From Variovorax paradoxus (GTDB taxonomy: Bacteria; Pseudomonadota; Gammaproteobacteria; Burkholderiales; Burkholderiaceae_C): a stretch of 64,000 nucleotides of DNA. The notes under the pieces are model-generated. The model did not search any database. It worked only from the letters and a program-made list of their open reading frames with translations, and was not told where the DNA came from. Positions 32,177 through 42,706 of the stretch are shown one piece after another (within the stretch, counting starts at the first letter, position 1; each line of letters starts with the position of its first letter). Both the position numbers and the translations under genes were made by a program. Where the stretch lies: positions 744,001 through 808,000 of the forward strand of contig NZ_JAUSRN010000001.1 in the NCBI RefSeq assembly GCF_030811855.1, written 5' to 3'.

Positions 32177-32833
32177 ATGAATACCCCGACCCCGACCCCG
32201 CTCCCCATCCTCCAGCTCGACGACGTGGGCTTCGCCTACCCTGGCCAGCCGGCGCTGGCATCCGGCTGGTGCGCCTCCATCGGCGAAGGCGTCGCGCTGC
32301 TGTATGGCGACACGGGCAGCGGAAAGTCGACCCTGCTGCGCGTGATCGCCGGCACGCTGCCTGCTTCCGGCCGACTGGCACTGTCAGGCGCACGCCTGGG
32401 CGCGGAGCCCAACGCCTACAAGAGCCAGGTGTTCTACTGCGACCCGGCCACGGATGCCTTCGACCAAGTGACCGCGCGTGCCTGCACGGCCGCCCTGGGC
32501 GAGGGCGATGCGGGTTTCGACGCGGCGCTGTGGCAAACACTCGTCGAGGGCTTCTCGCTGCTGCCGCACATCGACAAGCCGATGTACATGCTCTCGACCG
32601 GATCGAAACGCAAGGTGTGGCTTGCGGCCGCCCTGGCTTCCGGCCGGCCGCTGGTGCTGCTCGACGAGCCCGAAGTCGCGCTCGACGCGCGGTCGATCGG
32701 CTGCCTGTGGAAGACCATCGAATCGCTCGCGGCGCGGCCGGGCCATGCGATCGTCATTGCGAGCAGCGCCCGCCTCGAACACGTTCCGCAGATTCAACTC
32801 GCCGGCTGCATCGAGCTGCCGCTTCGTTGTTGA
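32177..32833 (+). CDS. Stand-alone ABC-type ATPase with degenerate signature motif
   Basis: The protein has 218 residues. Walker A is GDTGSGKST near residues 44-52, and Walker B is LVLLDEPEVALD near 158-169. The ABC signature, normally LSGGQ, reads LSTGSKRK, and the D-loop is VALD. There is no membrane domain in the protein, nor a permease gene on the same strand. Short one-domain ATPases of this kind often serve haem-exporter-like (CcmA) or unknown systems. It converges with the sugar ABC operon, leaving 19 bp between stops, but the strands differ so it is not part of it. Confidence 0.7.
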   Translation: MNTPTPTPLPILQLDDVGFAYPGQPALASGWCASIGEGVALLYGDTGSGKSTLLRVIAGTLPASGRLALSGARLGAEPNAYKSQVFYCDPATDAFDQVTARACTAALGEGDAGFDAALWQTLVEGFSLLPHIDKPMYMLSTGSKRKVWLAAALASGRPLVLLDEPEVALDARSIGCLWKTIESLAARPGHAIVIASSARLEHVPQIQLAGCIELPLRC

Positions 32834-32852
32834 ACGCGGCGCCCGCCCCGGC

Positions 32853-33980
32853 TTATTTGCCCCAGATCCGCTTGTAGGCGTCCCGATAGCCGTTGCCGGG
32901 ATCGAAGCTGTTGTTCGGACCGCCATCGTTCGCGATGTTCTCGGCCGTGACCAGATGCACCGGCGTCGAGTAGCCGCTCGGCGGCTGGCTGCCGAGTGCG
33001 CGGTTGATCTCGTCGACCATCTGCCAGCCATGCAGGCTCAGCGGCTCGGGCACGGTGCCGGCCTGGAAGCGCTTGCTGCGGATGCGCTGGTAGGCCGACT
33101 CCGAGCCATCGCCACCGGAGAGGTTCTGCAGGTTCTTTGCCATGCCGCCGGCGGATTGCAAGGTCGGCCCCATGAAGTCGAAGTAGAGATCGTTGATGCC
33201 CAGCGAATAGGTCCACTTGGCGCCATGGCGCTGGATCAGCGAGGTGGTCAGCTGCGGCATGCGGGTCGACGTATCGGCGAGCGGCGTGTCCTCCACGCCC
33301 AGCAAGGTGCAGCCGCCGCATTTCTTGATGACCTCGGCCATGGCGTTCGACTTGGCAATGGCCACCGCGTAGGCCGAATCGGTGAAGACCACCACGCCGG
33401 CCTTGCCTTCGGACTTGGCGACCGCGTAGAGCGCGGCGATTTCCGCCACGTCCTGCGCATTGGTCGTCACGTTGAAGAAGAGGCCGTCAACGGCGCCGGA
33501 TTCCTTCGCGGCATGCCAGCCGACCACGGGGATCTTGGCCTCCGCCGCCTTCTTGACGCTGGTGGCCTGCTCCTTGGCGTCGAAGCCGCCAAGGAGGATG
33601 CCGGCCGGCTTGAGCGCCATCGCCTGGTTGAAGGCCGCGGTGCGGCCTTGCACTGTCCCCTGTCCATCGAGCACGCGCACCTTCCAGCCGATGACCTTGG
33701 TGGCCTCTTCCACGCCCTTGGAGACGCCGAGCACGCCGCCGTTGCGCATGTCGGATGCGACGAACACGATGGTCTTGTCGGCCGCGGCCTTGGGGCCGGT
33801 GGTGGGGCCGTCCCACTTGGTCTTCGGCGCGGTGGCGGCAGCAACCTTGGTCTTGGCGAGCTCCAGAAAATCGTCGGCCATGGCGTGGCCCGACAGGGCG
33901 GCAAGGCTCGCGGCCAGGGCGGCGGCGAACACCGTGCGGCGTGCACGGTGCAGGGATGCATGGAAGAAGGCTGTTGTCAT
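32853..33980 (-). CDS. Sugar ABC transporter periplasmic binding protein (type I)
   Basis: The protein has 375 residues with a signal peptide ending at GHAMADD (about residue 35). The fold is that of ribose/xylose-type binding proteins: DKTIVFVASDMRNGGVLGVS, KGVEEATKVIGWKVRVLDGQ, ALKPAGILLGGFDA and a hinge at SLGINDLYFDFMGP. It is longer than RbsB (about 300) and carries a KKCGGCTLL Cys pair rare in this family, near residue 220. It is the last gene of a five-gene operon, 43 bp after the permease. The ligand is likely a sugar or sugar lactone, given the lactonase upstream. Confidence 0.85.
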   Translation of the reverse strand: MTTAFFHASLHRARRTVFAAALAASLAALSGHAMADDFLELAKTKVAAATAPKTKWDGPTTGPKAAADKTIVFVASDMRNGGVLGVSKGVEEATKVIGWKVRVLDGQGTVQGRTAAFNQAMALKPAGILLGGFDAKEQATSVKKAAEAKIPVVGWHAAKESGAVDGLFFNVTTNAQDVAEIAALYAVAKSEGKAGVVVFTDSAYAVAIAKSNAMAEVIKKCGGCTLLGVEDTPLADTSTRMPQLTTSLIQRHGAKWTYSLGINDLYFDFMGPTLQSAGGMAKNLQNLSGGDGSESAYQRIRSKRFQAGTVPEPLSLHGWQMVDEINRALGSQPPSGYSTPVHLVTAENIANDGGPNNSFDPGNGYRDAYKRIWGK

Positions 33981-34023
33981 GTTTGTCTCTCGTTGCTCTG
34001 GTTGGTGGTGGGAAAAGGGAACC

Positions 34024-35120
34024 TCAGGACTCCGCAGGCAGCTTCGGAGCGCCGGTGGCGGGATGCGAGGCGATCTGCTGCTCGGCGATGCGGCGCTTGA
34101 TCGACTGGCCGCGCTTGCGTTGCGCATAGCCCGCGATGCCGATGGACACCAGCAGCGTGATGCCGTTGAACAGCGGCTCGACGAAGAACGCGCCGCCGAA
34201 CTGCTGGATGCCCGAGATGCCCACGGCAAGGATCGCCACGCCGACCAGGGTGCCCCAGATGTTCACGCGCCCAGGCCGGATGGTGGTGGAGCCGAGGAAG
34301 GCGCCGACCAGCGCCGGCAGCAGAAACTCGAGCCCGACGCCGGCCTGGCCGATCTGCAGCCGCGAGGCCAGCACCACACCCGCAAAGGCCGACAGCGTCC
34401 CCGATGCGACGAACGCGCCCATCACGCACTTCTGCAGCGGAATGCCGTTGAGCACGGCGGCCTTCGGGTTGGAGCCGATCACGTAGAACGCGCGTCCGAT
34501 CGGCGTGTGCTCGCTCACCAGCCACAGCACCACCGCCAGCGCCATCACGTAGAACGCCGTCACCGGCAGGCCGAAGAGATCGGCGCCCGCGATGTTCACG
34601 AAACCATCGGGCAGGCTGCCGATCACCTGGCGCCCGCCGCTGTGCCACATGGCGATGGCGTACAGCACGGTGCCGGTGCCCAGCGTGGCAATGAACGAGT
34701 CGATCTGCGCCTGCTCCACCAGCACGCCATTGAGTACGCCGAAGAGCGCACCGCACAGCAGCACCACGGCCACAGCCGCGGGCCACGAGAGCCCGAACTG
34801 GGTCTGCAGACTGATCGCGAGGATGTGCCACAGCACGATGCCGTAGCCGACCGTGAGATCGATCTTGCCGGTCATCATCGGGATGGTCGCGGCCAGCGCG
34901 AGCAAGGCGATCACCGACTTGTCGCTGAGGATCGAGCGCAGGTTGAACAGTGTCGGAAAGCTCTGCGGCAGCAGGATCGAGAACAGCACGATGAGGCCGA
35001 TGGTCAGCACCGGCAGGCCGTAGACCGGCATCTGCCGACCCATGCGGCCCAAGAGGCCCAGCGTGTGGGCGGTGTCGAAGGACGGATCGGGTTCGAGCGC
35101 GGTGGCCCGGATGGAAGTGG

Positions 35121-35124
<4 letters not shown>
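34024..35124 (-). CDS. Sugar ABC transporter permease (RbsC-like)
   Basis: The protein has 366 residues with about nine or ten hydrophobic segments. It begins with a 30-residue cytoplasmic tail, then VYGLPVLTIGLIVLFSILLP. Family motifs are TGKIDLTVGYGIVLWHILAI (the GGIDLS region of RbsC, here GKIDLTVG) and GSNPKAAVLNGIP, the coupling helix. FLGSTTIRPGRVNIWGTLVG lies in the C-terminal half. Its ATG overlaps the ATPase stop by four bases (ATGA), so both are translated together. A homodimer with the ATPase is expected in the inner membrane. Confidence 0.89.
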
Positions 35125-36679
<1,555 letters not shown>

Positions 36680-36698
<19 letters not shown>

Positions 36699-37609
36699 GA
36701 CACGTCCGGCTCGCGCTGGGTCGCGATGAAGCGTTCGAAAGCCAGCGTCTCCATGTTGAAGTAGCCGAGCTTGTCGTTGTCCTGGCTGACGAAGGCAAGC
36801 GGGCGGGTGGGGTGGAAGCTCAGCGCGATCGGCCGCGCTTCCATCGGAATGCGGGCCAGTTCCTCCAGGCTTGCCGAATCGACCACCGAGAGGCTGCGCT
36901 CGCCATAGTTGGTGACCACCAGCCGCCCGTCGCGGTACAGGTACAGGCGCGTCGGGTCGTCGCGCGAAGGGGCTTCGCGCAGCACCTTCATGCTCGCGGT
37001 GTCGATGGCCGCGAACGTGTTGCTCCAGCGGTTAGTGACGTAGAGCGTCTTCTCGTCGGCCGAGAGCGCATAGCCCTCGGGCTTCTCGCCGGGCGAGCAG
37101 GACACCGGCGCCATCGTGGCGTCGTGCGGCCGCACCTTGGTCACGGTGTGCGAGAGCAGGTTCATCACGTAGGCCGTCTGTCCATCGCGCGTCAGCGCGA
37201 ACAGGTGGCTCTTGATGCCGCCGGCGGGCACGGCGCGACGCGGTGCGGGGTCGGTCTCGGGGCGGTCGAGCACCACCAGCTGCGCGCGGTCCTCGCTCAA
37301 TGCATAGAGACGTCCCTTTTCGTCCATCTGCATGCCGTGCAGCCGGTTGAAAGGCGCGATGTCGATGGTGCGCGCAAGCTTGCGCGCGGCAAGGTCGATC
37401 TGGAAGATGCGCGTGCCGCCATGGCCCAGGTGGCCCGAGGTCTCGACACCGTAGTGGCCCACGTAGGCGAAACGCTTCGCCGTGTCCACCACGAACTCAT
37501 GCGGAAACTCTTCGAGCTGGATGCTGTGCAGTCGCTCGCCACTCGCTACGTCGTAGTAGCTGAAGCAGTGGCTGCACTTTTCCACCAGGAGCAAGATTTC
37601 TTGTGTCAT
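36680..37609 (-). CDS. YncE-like beta-propeller protein of a sugar operon
   Basis: The protein has 309 residues without a signal peptide, so it looks cytoplasmic. Repeated blades of about 42 residues are visible, for example RFAYVGHYGVETSGHLGHGG, GRLYALSEDRAQLVVLDRPE and KTLYVTNRWSNTFAAIDTAS, which is the YncE/lactonase-like propeller pattern. A CSHC pair sits at residues 12-15, and CSPGE occurs later. Its gene overlaps both neighbours, the lactonase (ATGA) and the ATPase, so it is part of the uptake operon. It may be a lactonase or a sugar-binding propeller; the reaction is unknown. Confidence 0.75.
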
Positions 37610-38610
37610 GGACGCTGGATTCCTTCCGTTCGAAGCGTGATGCGATAGAGCGAGGTGCTCGCTGCGATGTAGAGCTGGTTGCGCAGGGCGCCGCCGAAGC
37701 TGAGGTTGCCCACCTTCTCGGGCACATGGATCTTGCCGAGCAGGCTGCCGTCGGGGTGATAGACCTGCACGCTGTCCAGGCTGCTGGTGTAGAGCCAACC
37801 CTGCGCATCGAGGCGAAAGCCGTCGGGCAGGCCGGGGTTCACCTCGGCAAAGACGCGCGGGTTCGAGAGCCCGCCGGCATCCACGTCGAACACCATCAGG
37901 TGGTGGCGTCCGCCGCCCTCGCCGCGCATCGCGGCCGAGGTGTCGCTCACGTAGAGCAGCGATTCGTCGGGCGAGAACGCAAGGCCGTTGGGTTCCTCGA
38001 CCGCATCGGTCATGGCGTCGAGCCGGCCGTTGGCCGGGTCGAAGCGGAACACGAAGTTGGCGGCCTGCTCGCGCTCGGCGCGGTGGCCTTCGCGGTCGCT
38101 CGCAATGCCGTAGGGCGGATCGGTGAACCAGATCGTGCCGTCGCGCTTCACGACGATGTCGTTGGGCGAATTGAGGCGCTTGCCGAGATAGCGGTCGACC
38201 ACGATCTCGTCCGGCGTGCCGGCATGCACACCACCGGGCGAAGCCCGCGTGCGCACGATGGCGCGCAGTCCGTGCGAGCAGTGCAGCAGATCGCCGTTCA
38301 GGTCGCGCGTGTGACCATTGGTGAACTCGACGCCGCCGCGCCAGACCGCCATGCCGCCCTGCGCACTCCAGCGCAGCATGCGGTTGTTGGGAATGTCGCT
38401 CCAGAGCACGGCGTCGTCCTCGTGCATCCAGACCGGGCCTTCGCTCCACTCGGCGCCGGTGCAGAGGTGCTCGAGACGGGCGCCTTCGACCACCGGGGAT
38501 AGCCGAGAATCGAAGATGTCGATGCGCGTGTCCACGTGGAGAGCTTCGGCGCTGTCCGCGTCGAGCCGAGTCCATCCCTTAGCCGTCGCGGCCATGAGCG
38601 TTCTTTCCAT
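37606..38610 (-). CDS. SMP-30/gluconolactonase-family protein
   Basis: The protein has 334 residues and begins after GGAGACAAGCAG. SMP-30 motifs are in order: LCTGAEWSEGPVWMHEDDAV with the metal Glu, FTNGHTRDLNGDLLHCSHGL, GKRLNSPNDIVVKRDGTIWF with the metal Asn, and EPNGLAFSPDESLLYVSDTS with the Asn-x-Asp pair. The family hydrolyses sugar lactones with a divalent metal. It is first gene of the operon with the propeller protein and the ABC importer, which points to uptake and ring-opening of a sugar acid or its lactone. No regulator gene is adjacent. Confidence 0.87.
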   Translation of the reverse strand: MERTLMAATAKGWTRLDADSAEALHVDTRIDIFDSRLSPVVEGARLEHLCTGAEWSEGPVWMHEDDAVLWSDIPNNRMLRWSAQGGMAVWRGGVEFTNGHTRDLNGDLLHCSHGLRAIVRTRASPGGVHAGTPDEIVVDRYLGKRLNSPNDIVVKRDGTIWFTDPPYGIASDREGHRAEREQAANFVFRFDPANGRLDAMTDAVEEPNGLAFSPDESLLYVSDTSAAMRGEGGGRHHLMVFDVDAGGLSNPRVFAEVNPGLPDGFRLDAQGWLYTSSLDSVQVYHPDGSLLGKIHVPEKVGNLSFGGALRNQLYIAASTSLYRITLRTEGIQRP

Positions 38611-38689
38611 CTGCTTGTCTCCGACTGTTTTGCGGGAATCGTTGGCGGCAATCGTAGGCAGGCGATTGATCCCCGTAAATTGAAAGCTC

Positions 38690-38701
38690 TTGATCGATCA
38701 A
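38690..38701. promoter_or_regulatory. Perfect palindrome upstream of the sugar-uptake operon
   Basis: TTGATCGATCAA is a perfect 12-bp palindrome, 80 bp before the lactonase start, in an otherwise featureless 247-bp gap. GTGATCAAAG and GCGATTGATC half-site-like copies lie on either side. It is a candidate operator for an unlinked regulator. Confidence 0.4.
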
Positions 38702-38857
38702 TAACCGGAGGTGATCAAAGAAGAGCATCGTCCGCGGACGTGCGAGGGCGCACGAGGGCCCCTCCACGCAGTGGAGCCAAGGCAGAGTCGAAGTCGGTCG
38801 AAAGAGGCAAGCACGGGCGCACCCGAGGCAGGCGCGCCCGAGCGGTGCCGTGCAGGC

Positions 38858-40639
38858 TCAGGCCACGAGCACCTGAAGGTTGCTGGCGCCCGGCAGCACG
38901 CGCAGCGTGGCGGCCAGCCGCACCGAATAGTCGCGGCTGAACACCGTGCTGATCTCGATGTATTCGCAGCGCGCTTCGGCCGTTGTCAGGGTCAGCACGG
39001 CATAGCCGCGCTTGCTGGTCTCGGCGTAGCGCAGGTCGTCGACCATGCGCTTGAAGCCATCGGACAGCAGGTCGTTGGCGATCAGCGGCAGCGCCCGTTC
39101 GAAACCGGGGGAGGACACCGAGGAGGTGCCGAATTCCACCCCCACCCGCTGGCCCGAGGAATCGGTGAGGTTCCCGGACCAGGCATTGTGCGTGTCGCCG
39201 GCCAGCGAGATCAGGTTCTTGCCCTGGCTGCGCGCCATGGCCAGCACGGCATCGCGCGCAGCCGGGTAGCCGTCCCACGCATCGAGGTTGTAGGGCACCT
39301 TCTGCTGCGCAATCAGGGCGCGCTGGCTTTCGCTGCGTGCGGACTCCGGGAGCGCCAGCGCCGCGAGGTATTCGGTCAGCGTCTCCAGGCTGAAGTTGGC
39401 CGCAACGCTCAGGGGAATGTGCATGCGCATCATGAGCACTTGCTGCCCGAGCACCTGCCAGGTGCAAGGCGATGCGGCGATGCGTCCGGACAGCCAGTCG
39501 ACCTGCGGCTGGCCCAGCAGCTGACGCGTGGGCGCGGAGGCCTCGCCGGCGAGGTATTGGCTGAGCGTGACCTGCTTTTCGCGGCCGATCAGGCGGGTGT
39601 CGAGCATGTGCATCGATGCCAGCGTGCCGATGTCGAACGAGCGATAGATCCGCAGCGGGTTGGCCGGGTCGGGCAGCCGCGTCGGCAGCCACTCGTGGTA
39701 GGCCTGCACGGCAGCCGCGCGCCGTGCGGCAAAGCTGCCTTCGGTCGAATCGTCGTGGTTCTCGGCGCCGCCCGACCACGCATCGTCGGCCACGTCGTGG
39801 TCGTCCCACACGGCAATCATGGGCAGCCGCGCATGCAGGGCGCGAAGGTCGTTGTCGGTGCGGTACTGCGCATGGCGCAGGCGATAGTCCGTGAGTGACA
39901 GGAGCTCGTGGTCGGGGTTCGACTCGCGGTCGATGGCAATGGCGAGCTGCGAGGCATAGCCCACCCGGCCGTACTCGTAGATGTAGTCGCCCAGGTGCAG
40001 CACCACGTCGATGTCGGTGCGCTTGGCGATTTCGGCATAGACGTTGAAGTAGCCGCTCGGGAAGTTGGAGCACGACACCACCGCCAGCTTGGCCTGCGAC
40101 ACACCGCCCACCGGCAGCGTCTTCGTGCGGCCGACGGGCGAGTTGTCGTTGCCTATGGCAAAACGATAGAAGTAGGTGCTGGCCGGCTGAAGGCCGGTGA
40201 CGTCCACCTTGACCGTGTAGTCGCGCTCGGCCCCCGTGCTGGCGGTGCCGCGCGCGATGATGATGCCGAAGCGGTCATCGCTTGCCACTTCCCAGTCGAC
40301 ATTGATGGTGCCCGGCGCGAGCGCCGTCACGCGCGTCCAGATGATCACGCGGTCGGACAACGGATCGCCGCTGGCGATGCCGTGCTTGAACACCGAGCTG
40401 GAACCATCTGGCGGCCTGCCGCCGCCCACGCCGCCACCGAAGCCCCCTCCTCCCCCGTGACCGCCGCCGCCACCCCCGCACGCGGTCAGGCCGATGCCGC
40501 CGCTCGAGAACATCGCGAACAGCACGGCGCTCCGCAAGAGCGATCGTCGGGTGGTGCCTGTCAGGCCTTGCTGGGGATCGATGCCGCCGTCGTCGGCGAT
40601 GGGGCTTGTCTGGTCATTCTTCTTGTCGTCAGTGCGCAT
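38858..40639 (-). CDS. PhoD-like alkaline phosphatase/phosphodiesterase, probable Tat lipoprotein
   Basis: The protein has 593 residues from ATG 40639 (AGGAGACAGCC upstream). TRRSLLRSAVLFAMFSSGGI looks like a twin-Arg signal, and it runs into LTAC followed by a Gly/His-Gly stretch of about 27 residues, so a Tat-exported lipoprotein is likely. PhoD landmarks follow: SGDPLSDRVIIWTRV, VVSCSNFPSGYFNVY, LHLGDYIYEYG, WDDHDVADDAW and SLAGDTHNAWSGNL, which together supply the metal and phosphate ligands. It would release phosphate from phosphodiesters or monoesters in the envelope. No Pho-box was looked for successfully. Confidence 0.87.
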   Translation of the reverse strand: MRTDDKKNDQTSPIADDGGIDPQQGLTGTTRRSLLRSAVLFAMFSSGGIGLTACGGGGGGHGGGGGFGGGVGGGRPPDGSSSVFKHGIASGDPLSDRVIIWTRVTALAPGTINVDWEVASDDRFGIIIARGTASTGAERDYTVKVDVTGLQPASTYFYRFAIGNDNSPVGRTKTLPVGGVSQAKLAVVSCSNFPSGYFNVYAEIAKRTDIDVVLHLGDYIYEYGRVGYASQLAIAIDRESNPDHELLSLTDYRLRHAQYRTDNDLRALHARLPMIAVWDDHDVADDAWSGGAENHDDSTEGSFAARRAAAVQAYHEWLPTRLPDPANPLRIYRSFDIGTLASMHMLDTRLIGREKQVTLSQYLAGEASAPTRQLLGQPQVDWLSGRIAASPCTWQVLGQQVLMMRMHIPLSVAANFSLETLTEYLAALALPESARSESQRALIAQQKVPYNLDAWDGYPAARDAVLAMARSQGKNLISLAGDTHNAWSGNLTDSSGQRVGVEFGTSSVSSPGFERALPLIANDLLSDGFKRMVDDLRYAETSKRGYAVLTLTTAEARCEYIEISTVFSRDYSVRLAATLRVLPGASNLQVLVA

Positions 40640-40831
40640 GGCTGTCTCCTGGTCCGCCGACGGTGAGACGCACCGCACGCCTCAATCCCCTTTCGACGTC
40701 GGCGCCATTGAATGTGAAGAATTTCCATTTTTTCGTAGGCTTGCGCCGACGCCCGTGTCAGTCGCAAGCGCACGGCGTGCTTGCCGCAATTCTTTCGAAC
40801 GGTGCAGAGGATGGCGGGCTTTTCCGCACCA

Positions 40832-42031
40832 TCAGCGCACTGCGTTGGGCGCAATGGAAGTGGCAGTGGCAGCCGCAGACTGGCGATCCGCGCGCGCGAT
40901 GCGTTGCTGCGCCCACTCGGCAACGAACAGCGCCACCGCAATGAAGGCCGCACCGACAAGGCCAAGAAAATGGCTGTCGAACCACGCGAGCGCCGCGCCG
41001 CCCGCGAGCCCCGAGATCGATACGCCCACATAGACCGCCGCCGAGTTCAGCCCCAGCAGCAGCGGCGCCGCGCTCGGCGTGATGCTGATCAGCCGATGCT
41101 GCTGCGGCACAAGCAGGCCCCAGCCGCACACGCCCCAGACGATCAGCGCGGGCACGGCCGTCGCAAGCGAAGCCGAGCTCCAGGGCAGCAGCGCAAAGTC
41201 GAGCGCCAACAGCGCGATGGCCACGTTGATGATGCGGCGGCTGCCGAAGCGGTCGGTCAGTCGGCCGGCGGCCAGGTTGCCCGCCGTTGCCGCCACGCCC
41301 CAGAGCAGCAGCAGACCGGCCAGCACGCGCGCGTCGCCGCCCGTTGCGCGGTCGAAGCTCGAACCGATGTAGGTGTAGACCAAAAAGAGGCCCGCATACA
41401 CCAGCCACGTGGTCAGGAGCGTGAGCAGCACGCGCGCATCGCCCAGCGGTGCCAGACGTCGCGCGAGGCTGACGGCCGGCGGGTTGGGAATGTTGGGCAG
41501 GCGCCAGGCCACGCCGACTGCCGCGATCGTGCCGACGATGGCAACGAACCACATCGTCGCGCGCCAGTCCAGCCAGCCTCCAATGAAGGTGCCCAGCGGT
41601 GCCCCCAATGCCGTCGCGCTGGACAGCCCCGCAATGACGATGGCGAGCGCGCGTCCGCGCTGCTCGGGCGGCACCAGCGAGGCACCGGTGGCGGTGGCCG
41701 TCGGGCTGAACATGGCCGCGCCAAGCCCAGCCAGCAGCCGGCTGGCCAGCACCAGCTCGATGTTCGGCGCCACCGCGGTGATCACATTGCCGACCACGAA
41801 CACCGCGAGACCCGCGAGCAGCAGCCGCTTGCGCGGCCAGTGCGCGGCCGTCGCCGCGATGACCGGCGACAGCAGCGCATAGCTCAGGGCATAGAGCGTG
41901 ACCATCTGGCCAGCCAATGCGATGGACACATCAAGTGAAGAAGACACCTGGCCCAGCACGCCGGCCACGACGAAGCTGTCGGTGCCGATCGCAAACATGC
42001 CGGAGGCCAGAACGAGTAGGCGTTTGTCCAT
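40832..42031 (-). CDS. MFS transporter, DHA1-type efflux family
   Basis: The protein has 399 residues and twelve hydrophobic segments. It opens MDKRLLVLASGMFAIGTDSF. The loop 2-3 motif of MFS proteins is weak (AATAAHWPRKRLL), and helix 5 has GLSSATALGAPLGTFIGGWL, which is antiporter motif C of drug and arabinose exporters (AraJ/YdhP/Cml). Export of a toxic or aromatic compound is likely. It is divergent from an HxlR regulator through a region with two strong palindromes, an arrangement typical of substrate-induced efflux. Confidence 0.86.
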   Translation of the reverse strand: MDKRLLVLASGMFAIGTDSFVVAGVLGQVSSSLDVSIALAGQMVTLYALSYALLSPVIAATAAHWPRKRLLLAGLAVFVVGNVITAVAPNIELVLASRLLAGLGAAMFSPTATATGASLVPPEQRGRALAIVIAGLSSATALGAPLGTFIGGWLDWRATMWFVAIVGTIAAVGVAWRLPNIPNPPAVSLARRLAPLGDARVLLTLLTTWLVYAGLFLVYTYIGSSFDRATGGDARVLAGLLLLWGVAATAGNLAAGRLTDRFGSRRIINVAIALLALDFALLPWSSASLATAVPALIVWGVCGWGLLVPQQHRLISITPSAAPLLLGLNSAAVYVGVSISGLAGGAALAWFDSHFLGLVGAAFIAVALFVAEWAQQRIARADRQSAAATATSIAPNAVR

Positions 42032-42084
42032 GAGGAACTCCTGAGGAAGCCGGGCCTGGGACCGGGCGAGACGAAAACGAAGAT

Positions 42085-42102
42085 AGTTGCGTGACGAAAC
42101 TT
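42085..42102. promoter_or_regulatory. HxlR operator candidate, distal copy
   Basis: AGTTGCGTGACGAAACTT is an imperfect copy of the perfect palindrome 32 bp to the right, differing from symmetry by one base. It lies 54 bp before the MFS start. Confidence 0.55.
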
Positions 42103-42116
42103 GAATGTAGCCGGTT

Positions 42117-42135
42117 AAGTTGCGTCACGCAACTT
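42117..42135. promoter_or_regulatory. HxlR operator candidate, perfect palindrome
   Basis: AAGTTGCGTCACGCAACTT has nine-base arms that are exact complements around a central C. It ends 19 bp before the HxlR start codon and 85 bp before the MFS start. Two centres 32 bp apart are about three helical turns, which suits two dimers on one face. Confidence 0.75.
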
Positions 42136-42154
42136 ATGAAGTTAGAATGGCCCC

Positions 42155-42652
42155 ATGTACCGAAAGACCTTTGAGGGCATGAACTGCTCGATTGCGCGCG
42201 CGCTCGACGAGGTCGGCGAGTGGTGGAGCCTGCTCGTCGTGCGCGAGTGCACACTGGGCACCACGCGCTTCGACGACTTCCAGCGCCGCCTGGGCATTGC
42301 GCGTAATGTGCTCACGGCCCGCTTGAACAGCCTCGTCGAACACGGCGTGCTGGAGAAGGTGCTGACTGAAGGCAGCGAGCGGCGCAGCGAATACCGGCTG
42401 ACCGAAAAGGGCGAGGCGCTCTACCCAGCGCTCGTTGCGTTGATGCATTGGGGCGACCAGTGGTGCGGGCACGATGCACCGTTGCAGCTCGTCGAGCACG
42501 CAAGCGGCCAGCCGGTCGAGCCGGTGGGCCTGCGCGTGGGAAAGCGCAGCCTCGGGCTGCACGACGTGCGCCTCGAAGCCGGCCCGGGCGCGACCGCAAA
42601 GACGAAGGACGTCATCGAGGTGCGCAACCGGGCCATCCTCGGCGTGGGCTGA
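42155..42652 (+). CDS. HxlR-family transcriptional regulator
   Basis: The protein has 165 residues. The opening MNCSIARALDEVGEWWSLLV, close to the start, holds the family's CSIARAL and W-LL-VRE segment. The winged helix follows in TRFDDFQRRLGIARNVLTAR and LNSLVEHGVLEKV, with the beta-wing at RSEYRLTEKGEAL. The Cys in CSIARAL is the redox or electrophile-sensing position of several members. The C-terminal 65 residues form an extra dimer or tail region. It very likely represses itself and the divergent MFS exporter through the two palindromes. Confidence 0.87.
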   Translation: MYRKTFEGMNCSIARALDEVGEWWSLLVVRECTLGTTRFDDFQRRLGIARNVLTARLNSLVEHGVLEKVLTEGSERRSEYRLTEKGEALYPALVALMHWGDQWCGHDAPLQLVEHASGQPVEPVGLRVGKRSLGLHDVRLEAGPGATAKTKDVIEVRNRAILGVG

Positions 42653-42706
42653 GGTGCAGCCGGCGCACCGAATGCTTCTGCGCCGCCTACGCCAATCGGC
42701 GCCTCG

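Noticed and set aside
32478-34100. 540-codon frame covering the end of the ABC ATPase and the sugar-binding protein
   Set aside because: It overlaps two genes with clear motifs and carries none itself.
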